A stretch of DNA of 8,910 bases, from contig DATLMR010000368.1 of the NCBI GenBank assembly GCA_035537555.1, forward strand, positions 1 through 8,910, given 5' to 3'. Position 1 is the stretch's first letter, and every line of letters starts with the position of its first letter. The position numbers and the translations under genes are program-made. Below are positions 1-5,892 of this stretch, one piece after another. The stretch comes from DATLMR01 sp035537555 (GTDB lineage Bacteria; Acidobacteriota; Blastocatellia; UBA7656). The notes beneath the pieces were generated by a model. It was given only the letters and a program-made list of their open reading frames with translations, had not been told where the DNA came from and did no database searches.

Positions 1-626
1 TCGATGAGACGAGCTCGCCCTTCTTCGACCTGCTGAACGTTCGCTATGTCCTGACCCGCGACTCGGAGCCCCCGCCCGCGCATTCGGAGCTTCTGCTCAC
101 GGCGGAAGGGCTTGCGATTTACGAGAATAAACAGGCCCTCCCTCGCGCCTTCTTCGCGAGGCGGGTCATCTCGGTAAAAGACGAAGGCGAGATGCTCAAT
201 ATAATGAAGGGTCCCGGCTTCGACCCGCTTTCGACCGTCGTGGTCCGGCAGGAAATCGGGAATCCGGAAGGCGAGCCGACAGTGAGTCAGGCAGGCGCGA
301 GCCCGCCCGGAGAAGCGACGATAACCGAGGCGCGTCGAAATCGCGTCGTCGTTGAAACCGCGAGTGAAAATGGAGGCCTGCTCGTGTTGAGCGACAATTA
401 CTACCCGGGATGGAAAGCCTTTATCGATGGGAAGGGGGTCGAGGTATTGCGGGCCAACCATACGATGCGGGCCGTCCGGGTGCCTCCCGGATCGCGTGTG
501 GTATCATTCGACTTTGTGCCTGAAGTCTTCAAGGCATCCGCGTATGCGAGCCTGGCCGGGGCCTTCGCCGTACTGGTTGCCCTGGTCGCACCGGCTTCGC
601 GAAAGAAGAGGGACGCGGCGCCATAG
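1..626 (+). CDS. YfhO-like GT-C membrane protein, C-terminal end (5' end outside window)
   Basis: The reading frame is open from position 3 to a TAG stop at 624-626, giving 207 visible residues. It enters from outside the window, so the ATG at 192 is internal and not the start. Near the beginning is FFDLLNVRYVLT, followed by a YENKQALPRAFF segment. This pair is characteristic of the region after the membrane core in YfhO-type proteins (PF09586) and related GT-C glycosyltransferases. A beta-rich segment follows, including LVLSDNYYPGWKAFIDG and VRVPPGSRVVSFDFVP, which matches the usual extracytoplasmic C-terminal domain of this family. One final hydrophobic helix (about residues 181-197) and a basic RKKR tail close the protein. 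Family members are multi-pass membrane proteins thought to transfer sugars from polyprenyl-phosphate donors outside the cytoplasm. The catalytic N-terminal loops are not in the window, so activity is inferred. The stop codon overlaps the ribosome binding site of the next gene, suggesting one operon. A generic GT39-like protein is the alternative. Confidence 0.78.
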   Translation, partial: DETSSPFFDLLNVRYVLTRDSEPPPAHSELLLTAEGLAIYENKQALPRAFFARRVISVKDEGEMLNIMKGPGFDPLSTVVVRQEIGNPEGEPTVSQAGASPPGEATITEARRNRVVVETASENGGLLVLSDNYYPGWKAFIDGKGVEVLRANHTMRAVRVPPGSRVVSFDFVPEVFKASAYASLAGAFAVLVALVAPASRKKRDAAP

Positions 627-629
627 GAG
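625..629 (+). promoter_or_regulatory. Shine-Dalgarno site (AGGAG) for the flippase gene
   Basis: AGGAG lies directly across the TAG stop of the upstream gene. It is 8 bases ahead of an in-frame ACG (638) and 11 bases ahead of an in-frame ATA (641). No ATG, GTG or TTG in the flippase frame lies within reach; the first is GTG at 728, about 100 bases away. The site therefore argues for initiation near 638-641 at a non-canonical codon, with translation coupled to the upstream gene. Confidence 0.5.
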
Positions 630-640
630 CTACGCATACG

Positions 641-2170
641 ATATACGGAAAGATAAAAAAGACTATAAAACACACGCTGATCTTCGGCATCGGCAGTATA
701 GTCAACAGCGCCTTTGGAGTCATCCTGGTGCCGATCTACATCCGCCACCTGAGGGCTGGAGAGTTCGGCATCCTCTCGCTCTTGACCGTAACGATGAGCC
801 TCGTCGTGATAGTGCTCAAGTTCGGGCTGAATCACGCTTTCTTCAGGCACTACTACGAGACCGAGGACAGGGCGCACCGCCGGAAAATCGTCGGCTCGAC
901 GCTCCTGTTCCTCGTCCTGTCGTCCACGCTCTTTACGCTGCTGCTCTACTCGGTCGCCCCGCAGGCCTCGGCCGCCGTCTTCGGGGGCGACCGCGCCAAG
1001 GCCGGCCTGATGCGCCTGGTCTTCTTCATCAGCTTCTTCGAGATAATAACGCTCGTCCCGGACTCGATCCTGAGAGCCAGTTTCAAGTCGGCCCGCTACT
1101 CGGTCTTGAACATCGTCGCGTTCGTCTTTCAGCTCTCGATCATCACGTATCTCGTCATCTTCGTCGATTCAAACGTCGAGAACGTGCTCATAGGCAGGCT
1201 CGCGGGCGTCATCTTCGAGGCGGTCCTATTCTTCTGGGCCGTGCGGCGCGAGCTGAGCGCAAGCTTTTCGCTCTCGGAGCTGAAGGAGATGCTCGGCTTC
1301 GGCTTCCCGCTCATCTTCGGGCAGATCTCCTTCACGCTCTTTATGATGATCGACCGCTTCTTCCTCGAACGGTACACGAACAACGCGGAGGTCGGCGTCT
1401 ACGCCATGTCGAACACTCTCGTGAATGTCGTGGCTATTCTGGTCACGGTCCCCTTCAGTCAGGTGTGGACCGTGATGCGATTCTCCGTGATGAAGGAAGA
1501 GGGCGCGGAAGAGTATTACTCGCGGATCCTGACTTATATAGTCTTCGTCAGCATGTTTCTGGCGCTTGGGGTGGCGGCCGTAGCGGGCGACGGATTGCTG
1601 CTCTTCGGCCTGAAGAGCTACTACCCGGCCGCGATGATAATCCCCCTGCTGGCCCTCTCGGCCGTGCTCGACAGCGCCGCGCGCGTCCTCAATATCGGGA
1701 TCACCCTCAGAAAGCGGACTATATATGCGCCGCTCGTGATTTTGGCGGCCCTGGCGGTCAACGTCGCGCTCAACTTCCTGCTGGTCCCGAAGTATGGAAG
1801 CCTCGGCGCGACGATCGCGACCCTGCTCTCCTACGTCGTTTTCTGCGGCCTGAGGTTCTGGGCCTCGAACATGTTCTTCAAGGTCCGTTACGAATGGGGG
1901 AGGGTATTCACCCTCGCGGCCCTCGGCTCGGTCATGATCGGCGCCTTCTACCTGATTACGTTTTACTACTTTCCGGATTACGTGCGCGACCCCGGGGTAT
2001 TCCCAAAGATGATCGTTTACGCCTCGATGTCGATCAAGGCCCTGCTGGCGCTCTCGTTCCCGCTCATGCTTTTCGCTTTGAGGTTTTACGATGAGCGGGA
2101 GCTTCGCAGGCTGGTGGACCTGTGGAAGAGGGTCGGCCTTCCGAATAAAGAGCAGCTCGAAGGGAACTGA
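641..2170 (+). CDS. Polysaccharide flippase (Wzx/MATE-like, MOP superfamily), non-canonical start likely
   Basis: About 14 hydrophobic segments run the length of the protein, in the pattern of lipid-linked oligosaccharide flippases (PF01943/PF13440 with PF14667). Recognisable parts are PIYIRHLRAGEFGIL near the N-terminus, MMIDRFFLERY followed by EVGVYAMSNTL in the middle, and NFLLVPKYGSLGATIATLLS in the second half. The product would flip a polyprenyl-diphosphate glycan to the outer face of the inner membrane. The start is odd. The first canonical codon is GTG at 728, but translation of 641-727 gives IYGKIKKTIKHTLIFGIG and then VNSAFGVILV, a typical basic leader plus first helix of this family. 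The frame stays open back to a TGA at 521 without any ATG, GTG or TTG. I place the start at ATA 641 (509 residues, a normal family length), downstream of AGGAG at 625-629. ACG at 638 or a sequencing error at an original ATG are alternatives. A GTG 728 start would remove the first helix. The family assignment is firm; the start is not. Confidence 0.88.
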   Translation: MYGKIKKTIKHTLIFGIGSIVNSAFGVILVPIYIRHLRAGEFGILSLLTVTMSLVVIVLKFGLNHAFFRHYYETEDRAHRRKIVGSTLLFLVLSSTLFTLLLYSVAPQASAAVFGGDRAKAGLMRLVFFISFFEIITLVPDSILRASFKSARYSVLNIVAFVFQLSIITYLVIFVDSNVENVLIGRLAGVIFEAVLFFWAVRRELSASFSLSELKEMLGFGFPLIFGQISFTLFMMIDRFFLERYTNNAEVGVYAMSNTLVNVVAILVTVPFSQVWTVMRFSVMKEEGAEEYYSRILTYIVFVSMFLALGVAAVAGDGLLLFGLKSYYPAAMIIPLLALSAVLDSAARVLNIGITLRKRTIYAPLVILAALAVNVALNFLLVPKYGSLGATIATLLSYVVFCGLRFWASNMFFKVRYEWGRVFTLAALGSVMIGAFYLITFYYFPDYVRDPGVFPKMIVYASMSIKALLALSFPLMLFALRFYDERELRRLVDLWKRVGLPNKEQLEGN

Positions 2171-2195
2171 AAGGGGCCGGGAGATTTCCCCGGAG

Positions 2196-2224
2196 TTGAA
2201 AAAAGCGGTTCCATCGGTTATATT
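2196..2224 (+). promoter_or_regulatory. Sigma70-type promoter ahead of PDE1
   Basis: TTGAAA (2196-2201) and TATATT (2219-2224) each match the sigma70 consensus at five of six bases and are separated by exactly 17 bases. Transcription would begin near 2231, leaving only about 8-9 bases before the ATG at 2240. No Shine-Dalgarno sequence is visible there. The 69-base gap between the flippase stop and PDE1 is otherwise without features. This would allow PDE1 and the downstream genes to be transcribed independently of the flippase. The match is by eye and not experimentally supported. Confidence 0.5.
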
Positions 2225-2239
2225 CGACGGTCTTTCGTT

Positions 2240-3919
2240 ATGAGTAGAAAAGTACTATTTATTGGACTCGACGGCTCGACGTTCGACGTTCTGGACCCCT
2301 TGATGGATGCCGGCTTGATGCCGAGGCTCAAGGGCTTCATCGACGAGGGCGTGCGCGGATTATTGGAAACCACGATTCCGCCCATAACGCCTACCGCGTG
2401 GGTCTCCTGGATGACGGGGAAGAATCCGGGGAAGCATGGAGTCTTCGAGTTTCTCCTGCGGCGCAAGGGGTCGGGCTCGCTTCCGGACATGCCCGTCAGC
2501 GCGCGCGCGCGCGACGGCCTTCCGTTCTGGGATGTGCTCGGCCAGATGGGCAAGCAGGCCATCGTCACCAATGTCCCCTGCACCTACCCTCCGACGATGG
2601 TTAACGGAGTCATGATTTCAGACTTTCTGACTCCCAAAGGCAGGCGGGACTTCGCTTTTCCCGAAAAGCTTCTGGAAGAGGTGGAGGCCAAGTTCGGCCC
2701 GTACCAGCTCTACATCACCGAGGTCTATACTAAGGGGAAGGTCGATAACATTCTAAACCAGCTCTTCGAAGAGCTGGAGTATAAGACCAAGGTCAACCGC
2801 TACCTTATGAACGAGTACGGCTGGGACGTATTCGCGACCCATTACTGGGGCACCGACCGCTTCCAGCACGAGCTGTGGCACCTGCTCGATCAGGCGCACC
2901 CGTTCTTCGATCGAAAAGAGCACGATGCCCACATCGGGCGAATCGAGGAGTACTGGCACGCCGTAGATTCGACTCTCGGCGAGCTCTTCGACGAAGCGGG
3001 AAAAGAGACGACCGTCTACCTGGGCTCGGACCACGGCTTCGGCCCTATAAAGAAGTTCCTCTGCTTCAACGTGTGGCTCATAAACGAGGGGCTGCTCGTC
3101 CTGAAGGGCGACGCGATGACCCGCGTCAAGCGGGCGATATTCAGGCTGGGGCTGACGCCCGACCTGGCTTACCGCTCGGCGATGAAGCTCGGCCTCGCGC
3201 ATCTGCGCCTCTCGGTGGGAGTAAGCAACCGCTCCAGCCTCATGAAGTTCGCGAACATGTTGATGCTCTCGCTTGAGGACGTGGACTGGACGCGAACGGT
3301 CGCCTTTTCGAAGGGGAATTACGGCCAGATCTTCATAAACCTGAAGGGGCGGGAGACGCACGGGATCGTAGAGCCCGGCGCGGAGTATGATCGCGTCCTG
3401 GGAGAGGTGATCCATAAGCTTCGCGGTCTGAAAGACCCCGACTCCGGCGAAAGCCTGATCGGGCCGATCTGGCGGCGTGAAGACCTGTACACGGGGCCGC
3501 ACAAGGACGAGTCTCCTGACATCCAGTTCCTGCCGACCGACATGGCAAACAAGCCTCTAGGGACTCTCGACCTGACGTCCAATAAATTCATCACGCCGGT
3601 CTACGGCAATTCCGGCGATCACCGAATGCACGGCATCATGCTCGGCCGAGGCCCGGACCTCAAGCGCAACGCGACTGTGGAAGGGGCGAGGATCATCGAT
3701 TACGCGCCTACGATTCTGCATACCTTCGGCACCGAGATCCCTTCCGACATGGATGGCCGCGTGCTCTCGGAGATCTTCACCGAAGAGTACATGGGCCGCA
3801 ATCCCGTGAGAATCTCGGACGCCGCGGCGTACGCCGAAGCCGAGAAGGTCGGCTCGATGACCGACGAAGAGAGCGATGAGATCCGCGAGCGACTGCGAGG
3901 CTGGGGCTATCTCGGGTAG
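2240..3919 (+). CDS. Alkaline-phosphatase-superfamily phosphodiesterase (PF01663 type I phosphodiesterase/NPP), PDE1
   Basis: This 559-residue protein has the complete metal and nucleophile set of nucleotide pyrophosphatase/phosphodiesterases. The residues are D11 in GLDGS, T50 in PPITPTAW (the position matching the NPP nucleophile threonine), D206 and H210 in GTDRFQH, D264 and H265 in GSDHGFGP, and H461 in GDHRMHG. Such enzymes use two zinc ions to cleave phosphodiester or phosphoanhydride bonds through a phospho-threonine intermediate. There is no signal peptide or membrane helix, so it should act in the cytosol. A basic, partly amphipathic segment at about residues 291-347 is missing from PDE2 and could contact membranes. 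The acidic C-terminus followed by IRERLRGWGYLG is common in this subfamily. The start at ATG 2240 puts the first beta strand at the N-terminus, as in PDE2. The substrate is unknown; a nucleotide-sugar, polyprenyl-phosphate sugar or other glycan intermediate is an inference from the neighbours. Phosphoglycerol or phosphoethanolamine transfer is less likely for a soluble cytosolic protein. Confidence 0.9.
   Translation: MSRKVLFIGLDGSTFDVLDPLMDAGLMPRLKGFIDEGVRGLLETTIPPITPTAWVSWMTGKNPGKHGVFEFLLRRKGSGSLPDMPVSARARDGLPFWDVLGQMGKQAIVTNVPCTYPPTMVNGVMISDFLTPKGRRDFAFPEKLLEEVEAKFGPYQLYITEVYTKGKVDNILNQLFEELEYKTKVNRYLMNEYGWDVFATHYWGTDRFQHELWHLLDQAHPFFDRKEHDAHIGRIEEYWHAVDSTLGELFDEAGKETTVYLGSDHGFGPIKKFLCFNVWLINEGLLVLKGDAMTRVKRAIFRLGLTPDLAYRSAMKLGLAHLRLSVGVSNRSSLMKFANMLMLSLEDVDWTRTVAFSKGNYGQIFINLKGRETHGIVEPGAEYDRVLGEVIHKLRGLKDPDSGESLIGPIWRREDLYTGPHKDESPDIQFLPTDMANKPLGTLDLTSNKFITPVYGNSGDHRMHGIMLGRGPDLKRNATVEGARIIDYAPTILHTFGTEIPSDMDGRVLSEIFTEEYMGRNPVRISDAAAYAEAEKVGSMTDEESDEIRERLRGWGYLG
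2499..2513. repeat. Alternating GC dinucleotide tract inside PDE1
   Basis: Fifteen bases of strictly alternating G and C, (GC)7G, encode part of a serine-alanine-arginine-alanine-arginine stretch at about residues 87-91 of PDE1. This is a short microsatellite in coding sequence. A two-base slip would shift the frame and truncate the enzyme. Confidence 0.6.
2758..2777. repeat. Perfect 20-base palindrome inside PDE1
   Basis: CCAGCTCTTCGAAGAGCTGG is identical to its reverse complement over all 20 bases. The symmetry ends at the next base on each side. It encodes QLFEEL at about residues 174-179 and could fold in RNA as an 8-bp stem with a UCGA loop. The codons CTC TTC GAA GAG create much of the symmetry, so it may be incidental. 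Confidence 0.6.
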
Positions 3920-4029
3920 ATCGAGCGGCCTGGAAACGGGCCTCGCAGAAAGGAATAAACCGGGATCGGACAAATCGATCTTCTTTCTTCCCGTAACCCC
4001 TCGTGGCCCGGCGTGCCGCGCGATTTAAT

Positions 4030-4758
4030 ATGATGTTTGACAGTATCTCGGCCGTGCTTCCGGCATTCAATGAAGAGGAAAATATCGAGACGGCCACAAA
4101 GCGGATGGTCGAAGCGCTGGAGTCCCTGAACCTGCGCGACTGGGAGGTGATAATCGTCGACGACGGCTCGGCCGATAAGACGGGCGAGATCGCGGACAGG
4201 CTTGCGAGCGAGGACCCGGAGCACATTCGCGTCTTTCATCACGCTCCCAACAAAGGGTACGCCGCGGCCTTGAAGACGGGATTCACTAGCGGGCGGCACC
4301 GGTTGCTCTTCTACACCGACTCCGACAACCAGTTCGATGTTCGTGAGATCAAGCACCTCCTTCCCCTGATCGAAAGCGCGGACATCGTCTGCGGCTTTCG
4401 GATCTACCGCTTCGATCCTCTCAGCCGCCTGGTCCTCTCCTGGGTCTTCAATTTGATCGTGCGAATCATGTTTCGAATAAACATTCGCGATGTCGATTGC
4501 GCCTTCAAGCTATTTCGGCGCGAGGTGTTCGAGAAGATCGAGATCGAGTCGAAGAAGTTTTTCGTCGACGCGGAGGTGCTTGCGAAGGCCCGGTACCACG
4601 GATTCAAGCTGGTCGAGATCGGCGTCCGCCACTATCCCAGGCCCGCGGGCCGCTCGACCGTGAGGCCGAGTCACGTCTTCTCGACACTAAGAGAGCTGGG
4701 GCATATCTGGATCAACATCTACTTCAGGTCCGGACGAAGGCGTAAGCTCGATCGATGA
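4030..4758 (+). CDS. GT2 glycosyltransferase, polyprenyl-phosphate sugar synthase type (DPM1-like)
   Basis: This is a GT-A fold protein of 242 residues (PF00535). In order it shows AVLPAFNEEENIE near the N-terminus, VDDGS at residues 43-47 for nucleotide binding, and the metal-binding D97-S-D99 in YTDSDNQFD. Next come RDVDCAFKLFRR at about 152-163 and RHYPRPAGRSTVRPS near 200-213, both typical of dolichol/undecaprenyl-phosphate mannose- and glucose-synthase relatives. It would transfer a sugar from an NDP-sugar to polyprenyl phosphate at the cytosolic membrane face. Residues 134-150 are hydrophobic but probably a membrane-surface helix. There are no C-terminal transmembrane segments, so any membrane partner is separate. 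The frame can extend to GTG 4003, but homologues begin just before the first strand, so ATG 4030 or 4033 is preferred. No good ribosome binding site precedes any of these. The 110-base gap upstream holds nothing I can name. The gene overlaps the next by ATGA, implying translational coupling. The exact sugar cannot be told. Confidence 0.9.
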   Translation: MMFDSISAVLPAFNEEENIETATKRMVEALESLNLRDWEVIIVDDGSADKTGEIADRLASEDPEHIRVFHHAPNKGYAAALKTGFTSGRHRLLFYTDSDNQFDVREIKHLLPLIESADIVCGFRIYRFDPLSRLVLSWVFNLIVRIMFRINIRDVDCAFKLFRREVFEKIEIESKKFFVDAEVLAKARYHGFKLVEIGVRHYPRPAGRSTVRPSHVFSTLRELGHIWINIYFRSGRRRKLDR

Positions 4759-5819
4759 TTAACCGGCCGATACAGACGGAAGGGGAGCCCGGCGGACACG
4801 CGGATAGAAGAGCGCGTCGCTTCGGCCTGCGCGCCGTCCTTCAGATCGGCATCGGAATCGGCGCGCTCGCGCTTCTCGTAGTGAAGTCCGACACCCGCGC
4901 TCTGATCGAGGCCTTGAAGCTCACCAGAATATCTTACCTGCCGCTGGCCGTTCTGGCCTCGATCACCGTGACCTGGCTGATGGCCTACAGGTGGCGGGCG
5001 ATCCTCGCGGTCCGCGGACCTCGCCTGAGGACGGGCGGCCTCTTCATGTATTACCTGATCGGAATCTTCTTCATGAATTTCGTGCCGGGCGGGGGCGTAA
5101 GCGGAGATGTCGCGCGGCTGATCTACGTAGACCGCGTAGTGCGGGACAAGCCATTCGTCCTTTCCACGCTCGTTTATGAGAGGCTCGTCGGCCTGTTCGT
5201 CCTATTGCTTATCGGGCTTGGAGCGACGGTCGCCAGCCGCTCGATGCGGCCCGAAGGCAGGTTTATCTACTTCGCGGAAGGGGCGCTCGCGCTCGGCTTC
5301 CTCGCCACGGCGGCGCTTATGAGCGAGTTTGCAACCTCGCGGGCCGCCCGGCTCATCCGAGTCCTGGCAAAGAGGGTGAGGATGGAGAGGCTCGGGGATG
5401 CGGCGTCTCGGACTCTTGAGGCCATCTCCGAGCTGAGGAAACATAGGGGAATGATTTTGACGACCATCCTCGTTTCGGTAATCATAAGGGTCGTCTGGAG
5501 CCTGGGCTGTTATGTTGTCGCGCTCGCGATGGGGCTGCCGTTGAGCATGCTGGTCGTCTTCGCCTTCATCTCGATTGTCGATCTCGTCAGGATGCTGCCG
5601 ATCTCCATCGGAGGCATAGGGGTCAGGGAATGGGTGCTGGTCGCTCTCTTCGCGAATGTGGGGCTGGCGCGCGAGCAGGCGCTGATGTTCTCTTTTCTGG
5701 CATTCGCTCCGGTCCTGCTGAACGCCATCGCGGGCGGTCTTATTTATATATCGCGCGCGGGAATATTGACCTCCGATAAGGGCCTTAAGTCGCGAGAGGC
5801 GATCAGGTCTAACACGTAA
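4755..5819 (+). CDS. UPF0104 / LPG_synthase_TM integral membrane protein (PF03706)
   Basis: This 354-residue protein has about seven to eight hydrophobic segments, at roughly residues 28-44, 60-77, 95-111, 135-160, 170-190, 233-258, 262-283 and 290-334. Family signatures are MNFVPGGGVSGDVARL (107-122), the YERLVGL segment (141-147) and PISIGGIGVRE (282-292). PF03706 covers the membrane domain of lysylphosphatidylglycerol synthase and many stand-alone proteins in glycan loci. It lacks the C-terminal aminoacyl-transferase domain of MprF, so lipid lysinylation is not expected. Its ATG sits within the last codons of the GT2 gene, sharing ATGA. The archaeal enzyme AglD, as I recall it, joins a GT2 domain to a membrane domain of this family, so this gene and the preceding one look like the same pair encoded separately. 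A role in handling or translocating the polyprenyl-phosphate sugar made by the GT2 enzyme is inference. The long basic N-terminus before the first helix is cytosolic by the positive-inside rule. Confidence 0.88.
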   Translation: MINRPIQTEGEPGGHADRRARRFGLRAVLQIGIGIGALALLVVKSDTRALIEALKLTRISYLPLAVLASITVTWLMAYRWRAILAVRGPRLRTGGLFMYYLIGIFFMNFVPGGGVSGDVARLIYVDRVVRDKPFVLSTLVYERLVGLFVLLLIGLGATVASRSMRPEGRFIYFAEGALALGFLATAALMSEFATSRAARLIRVLAKRVRMERLGDAASRTLEAISELRKHRGMILTTILVSVIIRVVWSLGCYVVALAMGLPLSMLVVFAFISIVDLVRMLPISIGGIGVREWVLVALFANVGLAREQALMFSFLAFAPVLLNAIAGGLIYISRAGILTSDKGLKSREAIRSNT

Positions 5820-5827
5820 TAATTACG
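5815..5827. repeat. Short inverted repeat over the stop codon of the UPF0104 gene
   Basis: CGTAAT and ATTACG flank a single central A, so 13 bases are symmetric around one position, and the TAA stop at 5817-5819 lies inside. It could be an operator half-site pair or chance. No T-run follows, so it is not an intrinsic terminator. The rest of the 73-base gap up to the next gene shows nothing else. Confidence 0.35.
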
Positions 5828-5892
5828 GCGGCCCGGTTGAATCGCGGGCAAACAGCCTTCCGCCAGAGCGCGAAGGTACTCAAAAGAGCGGG

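Noticed and set aside
192..626. A small complete gene of 144 residues starting at ATG 192
   Set aside because: The same frame is open to the left window edge and carries family motifs before 192, so this is an internal methionine of a longer protein.
427..2094. 555-codon + strand reading frame, longer than the flippase frame
   Set aside because: Its translation is arginine- and proline-rich with no hydrophobic segments or family motifs, and it overlaps the flippase in another frame. It is a shadow of GC-rich codon use.
2177..2193. Possible terminator hairpin after the flippase (CCGGG with CCCGG, 7-base loop)
   Set aside because: The stem is only five base pairs and is followed by an A-rich stretch, not a T-run.
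2753..3502. 249-codon minus-strand frame inside PDE1
   Set aside because: Antisense shadow of a well supported enzyme, with no motif, ribosome binding site or promoter of its own.
3920..3945. Possible hairpin just after the PDE1 stop (CGAG..GGCC with GGCC..TCG)
   Set aside because: The pairing needs a bulge and no T-run follows. It is not convincing as a terminator or attenuator.
4003..4029. GTG start at 4003 for the GT2 gene
   Set aside because: It adds nine residues not expected in the family and has no ribosome binding site. ATG 4030 or 4033 fits the first beta strand better, though GTG is not excluded.
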